DNA of 43,516 nucleotides from Cytophagaceae bacterium (GCA_021151805.1 JAGKWN010000026.1:1-43516), one strand, 5' to 3'; counted from the stretch's first letter, positions 34,511-43,366 are shown. A program made the numbers and translations. Notes: generated by a model from the sequence alone, not told the origin.

Positions 34511-35287
34511 TTATTGAACAGTTGTAGGGATTACTACTACATTATTCTTTTCATTTGTTTCTGTTATCACACGCTTGGGATCAATCATCAATAACAAATA
34601 ATACTTGCCTTTTGGAATAACAGGATCAACAGTACATAGATCGTTAATAGAGATTGCATAATCAGTATATCCAAAGGTGTAATATTCTTTTAGATATATG
34701 TCATCTTTTGAAAACAGACTGTCTTTTGATAAATAGTATTGCGTGCAAAGCGAAGATATCTGAAGATTGGTATTGGGTACCAATGATATACTGTAGGAGA
34801 TTGTGTTTTCCTGTCCGGATGTTAAAGGCTTAGGGAATAGTGGTTTCACTTTGAAATCAATCGCCGGTGCTTGTGGTACCGTTTCAGTAACAAGTTTGAA
34901 TTTACTGTTTAAAACAGCTTCGTTATCCAGCGCTACTGTTATGGTATCGCCATATAAATAAGCCTTGTTATTATATAGACTTTCTAATTGCAGCATTTTT
35001 TTTGAATCAATCAACTGACTACCCTTGTAGAAGTAGATGGATTGCCCGTAATCTATATTAAGATCCTCTACGGTAACTTTAAGTAGTTTACCTTTTTCTT
35101 TCGAAGTCATTATTACTGCACTTTTACCTTCGATTGATTGATAGGAAACATTGTTTGCGTCGTTTGTGATGGTGTCTTTGGATACTTTAACTACCGTTGT
35201 CTGATAAGGAATCAGGTTGATTGTAGTTTGTGCAAATGCACCAAAACTAAGAGCTGATAAAAAAGCTACTGAAATTTTCTTAAGCAT
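34511..35287 (-). CDS. Exported CARDB-domain-like protein
   Basis: A signal peptide (MLKKISVAFLSALSFGAFA) and a beta-rich 240-residue mature part. The C-terminal half (about residues 145-255), with QENTISYSISLVPNT, YYLSKDSLFSKDD and the closing RVITETNEKNNVVVIP, matches the CARDB/adhesion-like Ig fold, in which the E-T-N-E-x-N-N motif is typical. The N-terminal half is unassigned. Such proteins are often surface or cell-adhesion components in Bacteroidota. It stands alone between two repeat regions, with a perfect palindrome at its 3' end. Confidence 0.78.
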   Translation of the reverse strand: MLKKISVAFLSALSFGAFAQTTINLIPYQTTVVKVSKDTITNDANNVSYQSIEGKSAVIMTSKEKGKLLKVTVEDLNIDYGQSIYFYKGSQLIDSKKMLQLESLYNNKAYLYGDTITVALDNEAVLNSKFKLVTETVPQAPAIDFKVKPLFPKPLTSGQENTISYSISLVPNTNLQISSLCTQYYLSKDSLFSKDDIYLKEYYTFGYTDYAISINDLCTVDPVIPKGKYYLLLMIDPKRVITETNEKNNVVVIPTTVQ

Positions 35288-35509
35288 ACTTAAGTTGTTT
35301 TTTGGTTTTAAAATATGAAATGATAAAGAAGAAGTTGAAACTATTTCTTCAATATGCTGTATTGATAAGACTCCATTTTCTTATTTCGTTACGATTAAAG
35401 CTTCGAATTAAAGCATATATTCACTAATGAGGTGAAAGTTAAGTCAGCAATCTTTGTAACAGTATCAGAATGAAGCATCTCACGCTTTAGCTATTCGGAA
35501 TTTGCAATT

Positions 35510-35554
35510 CCTGCTCCCATAAAAAGGATTTATAATCCTTTTTATGGGAGCAGG
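35510..35554. repeat. Perfect 21-bp-arm palindrome, CTGCTCCCAT family
   Basis: Arms 35510-35530 and 35534-35554, loop TAT. A degenerate relative with the same GGATTTATAATC centre and flanking CTATTCGGAATTTGCA lies at about 42822-42890. Confidence 0.9.
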
Positions 35555-35600
35555 AAAGTGTATTGATAGATCTGCTTCTTCTGTGATGCCCTTCACGCTG

Positions 35601-35615
35601 TCTGTGGCACACAGA
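35601..35615. repeat. Hairpin TCTGTG-GCA-CACAGA
   Basis: A 6-bp stem with GCA loop; the longer perfect form is at 42971-42993 and a damaged copy near 42650-42667. Confidence 0.6.
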
Positions 35616-35855
35616 ACAGGACTAATTATGATCTCGCTGGCGTGAGAGAATATCGGAGAAGAAGTAGGACTAAGAAAATCAATTCAATCTTTGTAATAGC
35701 ATCAGAATGAACCATCTGAATAAAATTGACAGGCAGATGTAGTTATTTAACTATTGCTTTGTATTTTTTTACTAAAAACGGGTGTGTTATTTCAATTCTG
35801 TGTTTGATTATCGTAATTGCAAGCTGTTATTGTACACCCATTGCAAGTAAATTAT

Positions 35856-37067
35856 ATGCTTACACTGCTTTCATACCATCAAAAAGTACTTGATCATTTT
35901 AAACAGCAATCGAAAACCTGGAGTTTTTTTTCTGCCAGCCAAAACAAGGAAGAACAGCTGAATCAATACCAAACCGAACTTTTAAAAAATACCTATAAGT
36001 TCGATCCTGAAAAGGATGCTTTCATATATGAGAAAGTTGCTAAAGCTAAAGAACAATTGGGCCTCAGCAATGTGGTTCATGTGTACCAGGCGCAGTATAC
36101 AGAAGAATTAAATGCCAGTGTCAGCTTTATTAATAATGAAGTACATATCGTTTTTAGCGGAAAAATTATAGAGTTGCTTGATGAAGAAGAACTATTGACT
36201 GTGATTGCGCATGAATTAAGTCATATCAAGCTTTATACTATGCATGGCGGAGACCTGGAAGTTACGGCCCGTATCATCACAGCGATTGCTAATAATTACG
36301 ACAGTGAAGTTTCGTACATTGAAACAGCCAGGTTATTCCGTTTATACATGGAAATTTTTTGCGACCGTGGTGCTTATCTGGTTCAGGGTAGTGTAGGACC
36401 TGTGATTACGACTTTGCTAAAACTGGCTACAAACCTGAAACAGGTAAATGCGGAGACTTATCTGAAACAGGCAGAAGAAATATTTTCTGCAGATCAACAC
36501 ACCAAAGCTGCAACGGTTTCTCATCCTGAAAATTTCATTCGTGCCAGAGCCATTCAATTGTGGCATGAGAAAAAAGATGCTGCCGAAGAAGAGATTATTC
36601 GTATGATTGAAGGCATCATGGATATTGATGCCCTGGATATTTTTAAACAAAAAGAACTGACTGCATTCACCCGTCAGTTTCTGCAGTTATACCTCAAGCC
36701 TAACTGGTATAGAAGTACTTTAGTCGTGAGTCAGGCGAAGCAATATTTTATTGATTTTACCTGGGATGAAAAAATAATTCTCGATGAAGATTTCCTGAGC
36801 CACATGGAAAAGGCACATGATAGTGTAAAGAATTATTTTGGCTATGTATTACTCGACTTTGCGCTGCTTGATGGTACACTGGAGGAAGTTCCATTTGGCT
36901 GGGCATTTCAGTTTGCTGAAGATATATTCTTAAAAGATACATTTGATGCCATTGTAAAGAAAGAATTAAATCTGAGTGATAAAAAACTTCAGCAACACAA
37001 ACAAAAAACACTATCTGCTTTTTATAATGTTAAGGAAGGCGATGGCGAACAGATTTACGAAGGATAA
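35856..37067 (+). CDS. M48-family metalloprotease, soluble
   Basis: A 403-aa protein with the zinc-protease motif HELSH (H119, E120, H123) in VIAHELSHIKLY and a downstream E166 in MEIFCDRGAYLV, matching the third ligand of M48 peptidases. The N-terminus (FKQQSKTWSFFSASQNKEE) and the C-terminal 150 residues are helical. There is no signal peptide or TM helix, unlike HtpX/Ste24. ATG 35856 is preferred to a TTG at 35817. It stands 12 bp before the giant helicase, so the two are almost surely one operon. A role processing the helicase or another target is inference. Confidence 0.88.
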   Translation: MLTLLSYHQKVLDHFKQQSKTWSFFSASQNKEEQLNQYQTELLKNTYKFDPEKDAFIYEKVAKAKEQLGLSNVVHVYQAQYTEELNASVSFINNEVHIVFSGKIIELLDEEELLTVIAHELSHIKLYTMHGGDLEVTARIITAIANNYDSEVSYIETARLFRLYMEIFCDRGAYLVQGSVGPVITTLLKLATNLKQVNAETYLKQAEEIFSADQHTKAATVSHPENFIRARAIQLWHEKKDAAEEEIIRMIEGIMDIDALDIFKQKELTAFTRQFLQLYLKPNWYRSTLVVSQAKQYFIDFTWDEKIILDEDFLSHMEKAHDSVKNYFGYVLLDFALLDGTLEEVPFGWAFQFAEDIFLKDTFDAIVKKELNLSDKKLQQHKQKTLSAFYNVKEGDGEQIYEG

Positions 37068-37079
37068 CCCGGCGGAGTG

Positions 37080-40000
37080 ATGGAAAAAAGAATTGAATCA
37101 TTTAAAAGTTTTTTAGAATCTGTACCGGAAATAGAACAGTATGCTACAGATGATATTATTAGTTTTGTATTGCCCTTATTTCAGGAAGTATTATCTTTTC
37201 ATGAAGCCGATCTGGTAGCGCCTTTTGATAAAGAAGATGCGTTGTTTATTACCGATAATCACCTGGATATTGATGAAACCCTGGCGCATGAACCACGCTT
37301 GCAGTTGAATCGCGTATCCGCATTAACTGAAACCAAAAGTACTTTTTTCGATATTGTTGGTAAGGTAAAAATGGATACAGATGTTGGCACTGGTCACCAG
37401 ACATGGGACAATCTGAATGTTCATTTAAATACACAGGAACCGCTTGTATATCCGGCATACATAAAAGGGTATACATGCTTTGAACAATTGCTGGGCCATC
37501 ACGATGCGCAGACAGATGTATTCTGCCTGGGGCTTATACTTGGAAGTGTTTCCCTGGCCCTGGATCTTTATGATGAAGAGGATTTAAAACTTTTTGCCCA
37601 GCATAGAAGTAATCCGGTACAGTATAATGCCCGGCTGCATCCGACAATTTCAGCGCTCATAACCGAAATGACTGAACTTGACAGACGCAAGCGTACACCT
37701 GATCTGTATGATGTGATTCACCGGTTAATCAACTACCGGGATTATGACCCTGAAAAACAAACCGACCTTTCAACTGTTGCAGGCTGGCTCAATAAAGAAC
37801 TAAAAAATAAAAGCCAGTTTATTCTGAATAAACTTCGCAACAGACTTTTTGATACCAGCAGAAGAAACCGCTTGCTGTACTATAAACCGAATATGCGGTT
37901 TGTAAACATGACCACCAGCAGCGTTCCTGTTGTATTGCATTACCAGAGTATTCGTCCTGAACTTTTATTTACATGGAACAAAGAGATTTCCGGTAAGGTA
38001 AAAGGCATGAACGAAATAATCCTGAATAAATACCTGCGGTTCGAAGATCATCAGTACCTGCCTTCGGTACTGGACAAGATTCGTGTGGAATCACAACGCG
38101 ATATCCAGGAGTATGGCTTCAGTCAGCTGAAACTTGTGATCGCTTTTTTAAACTGGCACAATCTCAAAGAGGATACCGCTGAACGCATTCAGAGTCCGTT
38201 GTTATTGATTCCGGTTGAATTAAAGAAAAATAAAAAAATAAAAGAAGATCATTATGTCTTGAATGTGCTGGCAAACGAAGCAGAAGTAAATCCCGTGTTA
38301 GCAAATCATTTGCGTGATTTGTATGGCATTAAATTACCCGACTTTATTGACCTGGATGAGATGAGTCTGGAGCAGTTCTATTCATTGTTGAAAGAGCAGA
38401 TTGAAGGTGCTAACCAGGGCATTTCTCTTAACTATATTGATAAGCCCAGAATCAAACTGATACAGAGTGTTGCCAGACAAACGATCAATAATTATAAAAA
38501 ACGTATAAGACGTGCCGGTGAGTTTGGTACTTATAAAAATTTATCCTACAGCTACCAGACTGAAAGCTACAGACCGCTGGGACTGGAGATCTTCAGGCAG
38601 CGTGTAGAGCCCCGCAGTACATTTCTGGAATTTCTGATCAACGATGATATCAAACTTTCATCAAACCAATTAACCGATACCAGAAAGAGAGAACTTTTTG
38701 AAATGGTTGAAAGTGAAAAAAATCCATACAGTTGGGATTTTGATGTATGCAATATTGTGCTCGGCAATTTCAACTATAAAAAAATGAGTCTTGTCCGTGA
38801 TTACAATGAAGTTATTGAGTCAGGCATCAATCATAATGTATTTGAAGAATTATTCAGTTCTGAGCCTAAAAAACAATCGCAGCATGCGTTCAATTTAAAA
38901 AATCTTTCCGACTGGCATCATGTAATTACTGCAGATCCTACGCAGACAAAAGCTATTCTGCAGAGTCGTACCGGTGAGAGTTACATCATACAGGGACCTC
39001 CAGGCACAGGCAAGAGCCAGACCATTACCAACCTGATTGCAGATTTTGTTTCCCAGGGAAAAAAAGTACTTTTTGTGTGTGAGAAGCGTGCTGCTCTTGA
39101 CGTGGTGTATTACCGCTTAAAGCAACAGGGGCTGGATGAATTGTGTTGTTATATCCACGATAGCCAGGGCGATAAACGTGAGTTTATACAAAACCTGAAA
39201 GGTACATACGAAGATTATGTGCAGAATAAAATGGATCTTTCATCTATTGCTGCTAAACGCTCACAGTTATTGGAAACGATGCTTTTGCAGCTCAGACTGA
39301 TAGAGAACTTCCACAATACCCATTTGGCTAAACATGAGTTGGCGGGCAGTGAAATACGACACCTGATTCACCAGTTGATTGACCTGAAAAATTTCTTACG
39401 TTCTTTCCCGGCAAAAGAAGAAGAGCTGATTCCGCATTATAAGTATTGGGAGTCTTTCGGCACCATTATAACTGATCTTGGAAAGGCACTTGAAGAGTCT
39501 GGTGCAGAAGCAATCTTCCACGAACATCCGTTCAGTAAAATCAACGAAGCGGTATTTGTTTCAGACCAGCCGCATACGTTGTTGGATCGACTGTTTGCTG
39601 AAGCACAGAATAATCTGAAGGTGGTTGCTGCTGTGATCCAGGAAAATAATATAGACGAAGCATTTACATCTTTTTCTGTGATCAAGCGGTTGGCAGGTAT
39701 TGCTGCAGCGTTACAACCGTTGAACGAACACGGAAATTTTTATCTCTTCGATCCCTCACATACAGGTACGATTGCGTTTGAGAAAAAAGTGAGCGCATAC
39801 AAAAATCTTATACAGGAGCTGGATGCGGCACGGGGGAATACAAAATTCTGGAAAACAAAATTCAGTGAACAGGATGTTATTCAGGGAATAGAAATCTCCT
39901 CTGCAAAAGAATCTTCATTCTTCCGATTCTTAAGCGGTGATTGGAAGGCATTGAAGAAACAGGTTGACCAGAGTTATGATTTTTCAAAACATCAGGTGAA

Positions 40001-42557
40001 ACCAAAATACAAACAGATCCTGCTTCAACTGCAGGCAGAATATAACGCCGCGGCAGCGCTTGCCAACGCAGCAAAGCAAATCGAAAATGAGTATCGTTTC
40101 TCTGATCTTCAATCAACATATACGTTCATTGAAATGATTCGTGTAAAGAAAGATGATGCTGAAATACAATATCTCTTGCAGGCTGAAAATGCAACCAAGC
40201 TTGTAAGAGACCTGCATAAGCTGGCTGCTTTATTCCCACATCTTGAATCTCTTCTGGAACAAGGTATGAGTGATTATGCTGATACGCTGATCAGTGAACT
40301 GCTGGATCAACTTGAAAGTATACAGATCAACGCAGAAGGGCTTTCGGAGTTATTGCCCTCCCTGCGTGCTTTCACTGGTGTTGATCCCCAGGTGAAACAC
40401 CTGTTGCGAAGCTTACCGTTAACGCCGAATGAAGTACAGGCAAACATGGCACAGAAAACGTTCAATCATATTGCAAGGGAAAACAAGGAATTTGCGGTTA
40501 CAGATTATGCATCCGTGGAAAAAGCCGTCCATAACATTCAGATCTTATACAAACAATTACTGAAGCAAAATGCAGATTTGATTCGCGCATCTATCCGTAA
40601 GAATTTCCTGGATCATCTGGAACTAAGTAATATGGCTGTGAGCCAGCTTTCTGCAGAACAGAAAGTGTTTAAAAAGAATTACAACGAAGGGCGTAAAATT
40701 CTGGAGAATGAGTTTGCGAAAAGTATGCGTTATAAAAGCATCCGTGAGTTGTCTGAAAAAGAAAGCGGAGAAGTGTTAAGAGATTTAAAGCCGGTATGGC
40801 TGATGAGTCCGCTAAGTGTGAGCGACAGCTTACCTTTGCAGATCACATGCTTTGATGCTATTATCTTTGATGAAGCCAGCCAGATCACCCTGGAAGAAGG
40901 TATTCCATCTCTGTATCGTGCACCGCAAATTATCATTGTTGGAGATGATAAGCAAATGCCACCGTCTAATTTCTTTACTGCAAAGGCAGAAGATCCGGAT
41001 GACCTCGAAGAATTAGCAGAACAGGAAAATGATGAATTGCTAAGTAACGATGCTGACAGTCTGCTTGCACAGGGCGCAAGAAAGCTGAATAGTGTGATGC
41101 TGGGCTGGCACTACCGCAGCCGTTATGAAACCTTGATTAGCTTTAGCAATCATGCGTTTTATAATGCAGCTCTATTAACAGTTCCTGATAAAACCATTCA
41201 TCACCAGGAAAAGCAACCAATTGTTATACAGAAGGCAGAGGAGGGTAGTAGTAATGCTGCAGCTCTTTTTGATCGCAGTATCAGTTATCATTTTCTGGAA
41301 AATGGTCTGTATGAAAAGCGAGCCAACCTGGATGAAGCAGCGTACATTGCGCAGATGGTACGCGAGATCCTGAACCGCAAATCACCGGAGAGTATTGGTA
41401 TTGTTGCGTTCAGCCAGGAACAGCAGCATGCCATTGAAGATGCATTGACAAAGCTGGCTTCGACAGATAAGAACTTTGAGAACCTGTTGGAAGCCGCCTA
41501 TACACGCACTGAAGAAGATCAGTTTGTAGGTTTGTTTGTGAAAAATCTGGAAAATGTTCAGGGCGATGAACGGGATATCATCATCATGAGTGTTTGTTAT
41601 GGATTTGACCGGAAAAAGAAAATGATCATGAACTTCGGTCCGATTAATAAAAAAGGGGGAGAGAAGCGATTGAACGTTATTTTCAGCCGTGCTAAAAAAC
41701 ACATGGCGGTGGTAAGTAGTATCAAGCATTTCAATATTAAAAATGAATACAATGCAGGAGCGAATTACTTTAAAAAATTCCTGCAGTATGCTGAGCTGAT
41801 CAGCGAAGGGAATACGGCCACTGCCCGAACCATTCTTGATGGACTGGTACTCGATAACAAACAGAAAGTTGCTGTTCCGCAAAGCAACATTGTGCTTGAG
41901 CAGATCAAACAGGCGCTTGAAAAGGAAGGCTATGAAGTTGCGGAACATGTTGGACAGTCGGGCTTTAAATGTTCATTGGCTGTGAAGGCAAAAAGAGGAG
42001 ATGATGAATATACGCTGGGTATTTTGCTCGATGATGATATGCATTACAGCAATGAAAATTTAATGGAACAGTATTTTCAGCGACCGGCGGTATTGCAGAG
42101 TTTTGGCTGGAGAACGATTACCATCTTTGCCAAGGACTGGTTTTTACAACCCGATCGTGTACTACAGCAGCTTGTTAAGCGTATTAAAGAAGAACCGTCA
42201 CCAATCGTTTCTGATCTTGTTATCGAATCGAATACGGTAGACAATAATGTTTCGCAGAAAATTTCAGAAGATAGCGTAGTGCCTGTTGCTCCTGCTGTTG
42301 AACCTGTGAAAAAGGCAGAGATCCCATCGCTGTATTCGGACTTAGTATTTCAAGAATTGATCTTTAAAGATGAAAGCAGTCACAAATTCTGGAAGGTAGC
42401 TTTTGATTCTGCAGCTAGTAAGTTGATCATTTGTTTCGGTCGTGTTGGTACCAAAGGGCAGACCCAGGTGAAAACTTTTGCGTCACCGGAGTTGCCTGAA
42501 AAGGAAAAAGAAAAGATGATTCGCGAAAAGTTGAACAAAGGATATGCGGAGGTATAA
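37080..42557 (+). CDS. Giant SF1 helicase with pseudokinase-like, DUF4011-like, Vsr-like and WGR domains
   Basis: 1825 aa from ATG 37080 (an in-frame GTG lies one codon upstream). Residues about 25-225 look like a protein-kinase C-lobe without catalytic residues (VLSFHEADLVAPFDKEDALF, YPAYIKGYTCFEQLLG, QTDVFCLGLILG). Residues about 245-640 match the DUF4011-type N-terminal part of large defence-associated helicases (LNKLRNRLFDTSRRNRLLYY). Helicase motifs: Walker A GPPGTGKS (639-646), Walker B IIFDEAS (D1264, E1265), VGDDKQMPPS, HYRSRYETLISF and VQGDERDIIIMSV. A long helical insertion (about 730-1230) splits the two. Residues about 1606-1705 resemble a Vsr/MTES-type nuclease with incomplete active site, and 1755-1825 are a WGR domain. 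It probably acts on nucleic acid; defence is inference. Confidence 0.9.
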   Translation: MEKRIESFKSFLESVPEIEQYATDDIISFVLPLFQEVLSFHEADLVAPFDKEDALFITDNHLDIDETLAHEPRLQLNRVSALTETKSTFFDIVGKVKMDTDVGTGHQTWDNLNVHLNTQEPLVYPAYIKGYTCFEQLLGHHDAQTDVFCLGLILGSVSLALDLYDEEDLKLFAQHRSNPVQYNARLHPTISALITEMTELDRRKRTPDLYDVIHRLINYRDYDPEKQTDLSTVAGWLNKELKNKSQFILNKLRNRLFDTSRRNRLLYYKPNMRFVNMTTSSVPVVLHYQSIRPELLFTWNKEISGKVKGMNEIILNKYLRFEDHQYLPSVLDKIRVESQRDIQEYGFSQLKLVIAFLNWHNLKEDTAERIQSPLLLIPVELKKNKKIKEDHYVLNVLANEAEVNPVLANHLRDLYGIKLPDFIDLDEMSLEQFYSLLKEQIEGANQGISLNYIDKPRIKLIQSVARQTINNYKKRIRRAGEFGTYKNLSYSYQTESYRPLGLEIFRQRVEPRSTFLEFLINDDIKLSSNQLTDTRKRELFEMVESEKNPYSWDFDVCNIVLGNFNYKKMSLVRDYNEVIESGINHNVFEELFSSEPKKQSQHAFNLKNLSDWHHVITADPTQTKAILQSRTGESYIIQGPPGTGKSQTITNLIADFVSQGKKVLFVCEKRAALDVVYYRLKQQGLDELCCYIHDSQGDKREFIQNLKGTYEDYVQNKMDLSSIAAKRSQLLETMLLQLRLIENFHNTHLAKHELAGSEIRHLIHQLIDLKNFLRSFPAKEEELIPHYKYWESFGTIITDLGKALEESGAEAIFHEHPFSKINEAVFVSDQPHTLLDRLFAEAQNNLKVVAAVIQENNIDEAFTSFSVIKRLAGIAAALQPLNEHGNFYLFDPSHTGTIAFEKKVSAYKNLIQELDAARGNTKFWKTKFSEQDVIQGIEISSAKESSFFRFLSGDWKALKKQVDQSYDFSKHQVKPKYKQILLQLQAEYNAAAALANAAKQIENEYRFSDLQSTYTFIEMIRVKKDDAEIQYLLQAENATKLVRDLHKLAALFPHLESLLEQGMSDYADTLISELLDQLESIQINAEGLSELLPSLRAFTGVDPQVKHLLRSLPLTPNEVQANMAQKTFNHIARENKEFAVTDYASVEKAVHNIQILYKQLLKQNADLIRASIRKNFLDHLELSNMAVSQLSAEQKVFKKNYNEGRKILENEFAKSMRYKSIRELSEKESGEVLRDLKPVWLMSPLSVSDSLPLQITCFDAIIFDEASQITLEEGIPSLYRAPQIIIVGDDKQMPPSNFFTAKAEDPDDLEELAEQENDELLSNDADSLLAQGARKLNSVMLGWHYRSRYETLISFSNHAFYNAALLTVPDKTIHHQEKQPIVIQKAEEGSSNAAALFDRSISYHFLENGLYEKRANLDEAAYIAQMVREILNRKSPESIGIVAFSQEQQHAIEDALTKLASTDKNFENLLEAAYTRTEEDQFVGLFVKNLENVQGDERDIIIMSVCYGFDRKKKMIMNFGPINKKGGEKRLNVIFSRAKKHMAVVSSIKHFNIKNEYNAGANYFKKFLQYAELISEGNTATARTILDGLVLDNKQKVAVPQSNIVLEQIKQALEKEGYEVAEHVGQSGFKCSLAVKAKRGDDEYTLGILLDDDMHYSNENLMEQYFQRPAVLQSFGWRTITIFAKDWFLQPDRVLQQLVKRIKEEPSPIVSDLVIESNTVDNNVSQKISEDSVVPVAPAVEPVKKAEIPSLYSDLVFQELIFKDESSHKFWKVAFDSAASKLIICFGRVGTKGQTQVKTFASPELPEKEKEKMIREKLNKGYAEV

Positions 42558-42588
42558 TTATAAATTATGAGTTATGAATTATGAATTA
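42555..42588 (+). repeat. Degenerate (GAATTAT)n array at the helicase stop codon
   Basis: About five imperfect 7-bp units; the first contains the helicase TAA stop (42555-42557), as at 17647. Confidence 0.75.
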
Positions 42589-42589
42589 G

Positions 42590-42620
42590 ACGCCAGTTAT
42601 GAACTGGCGTTTTCTTTTTT
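42590..42620 (+). terminator. Terminator of the protease-helicase operon
   Basis: ACGCCAGTT / AACTGGCGT (42590-42598, 42602-42610), 3-base loop, then a T-rich tail to 42620. Confidence 0.85.
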
Positions 42621-42674
42621 CGAAAGAGCTATTCGGAATCCTCACCATAGTCTGGCACACAGACCACCAATGGA

Positions 42675-42707
42675 ACCGATGCCATCGCTTTAAGCGATGG
42701 CATCGGT
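42675..42707. repeat. Perfect palindrome, GATGCCATCGC family, copy 2
   Basis: 16-bp exact arms around a single T, same core as 34413-34453. Confidence 0.9.
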
Positions 42708-42751
42708 GTTTATACGCGACGGCTGTTCTCAATATGTGGTCTTACTGTCGC

Positions 42752-42792
42752 CAGTCAAAGACTGGTACCTTTTGTTTTCCAGTCTTTGACTG
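42752..42792. repeat. Inverted repeat CAGTCAAAGACTGG
   Basis: 14-bp exact arms (42752-42765, 42779-42792) with a T-rich spacer; the left arm is itself part of a smaller CCAGTC/GACTGG hairpin. Confidence 0.85.
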
Positions 42793-42927
42793 ATTGAATG
42801 CATTAATCCTTTTTCACCGGCTATTCGGAATTTGCATTCGCCGCGGAACCGAATGCAGATAAAAAAAGGATTTATAATCTTTTTATCCTGCTCACCATTG
42901 TTTGTTGTAAAGAAACCTCCAATGAAT

Positions 42928-42956
42928 CGATGCCATCGCTTTAAGCGATGGCATCG
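42928..42956. repeat. Perfect palindrome, GATGCCATCGC family, copy 3
   Basis: 14-bp exact arms around a single T, same core as copies 1 and 2. Confidence 0.9.
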
Positions 42957-42970
42957 GTATTCTTCTCACC

Positions 42971-42993
42971 ATGGTCTGTGGCACACAGACCAT
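42971..42993. repeat. Perfect palindrome ATGGTCTGTG/CACAGACCAT
   Basis: 10-bp exact arms with loop GCA. Partial copies near 42650 and at 35601. Confidence 0.85.
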
Positions 42994-43026
42994 CATACTA
43001 TTGGTACTCCCGCTGGGGCGAGGAGG

Positions 43027-43047
43027 GCACAAGCGAATGCTTGCGCC
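43027..43047. repeat. Short near-palindrome, GCAAGC/GCTTG family
   Basis: GCACAAGC and GCTTGCGC arms; third copy after 30354 and 34307. Confidence 0.7.
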
Positions 43048-43221
43048 AGCTAGTGCTAAAAGATTGTACGGGATGTCGATAAGGAAGCAGTAGCACGGAT
43101 GCATTCGGAACTTCGTTCATCGGAAATGATTTAAGAGAGCGAGATATGCATTTTAACGGATATTCTCCCGTCTGGATTTTTTAACTTGTAGCCATATAGT
43201 TGGTAAGAGAAAATTTGAAAG

Positions 43222-43254
43222 AAACAGCTTTCCGGGCGTTCGGGCTGTTTTTTT
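43222..43254 (+). terminator. Hairpin with T-tract, no gene directly upstream
   Basis: AAACAGC (43222-43228) pairs with GCTGTTT (43244-43250), with an inner CCG/CGG pairing, followed by TTTT. It looks like an intrinsic terminator, but the nearest plus-strand gene ends about 660 bp upstream and has its own terminator. Confidence 0.6.
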
Positions 43255-43366
43255 ACCGCTGTTTGAGATACCTCTTTGATCTAATCACAACTCATCACAT
43301 TGCGTCAATGGCCAATTGCCCGGAAAATCCTTAAACCCAAATTGTCTGCTTGAGCAAAGTGTAGTT

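Larger units (their letters stand above)
35288..35855. other. Gene-free repeat region upstream of the M48 gene
   Basis: No coding frame that I can support. It holds the 45-bp palindrome at 35510-35554, a TCTGTG/CACAGA hairpin at 35601-35615, and two copies of a sequence near 35448-35473 and 35688-35713 that share CAATCTTTGTAA and GCATCAGAATGA-like words. The promoter of the protease-helicase pair should lie in its right end. Confidence 0.6.

Noticed and set aside
41382..41948. 188-aa minus-strand frame inside the helicase gene
   Set aside because: It lies opposite conserved helicase motifs and its translation is typical antisense low-complexity sequence.
42599..43104. Short frames on both strands after the helicase
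   Set aside because: They are made of palindromic repeats translated in different frames and have no start context or domain character.
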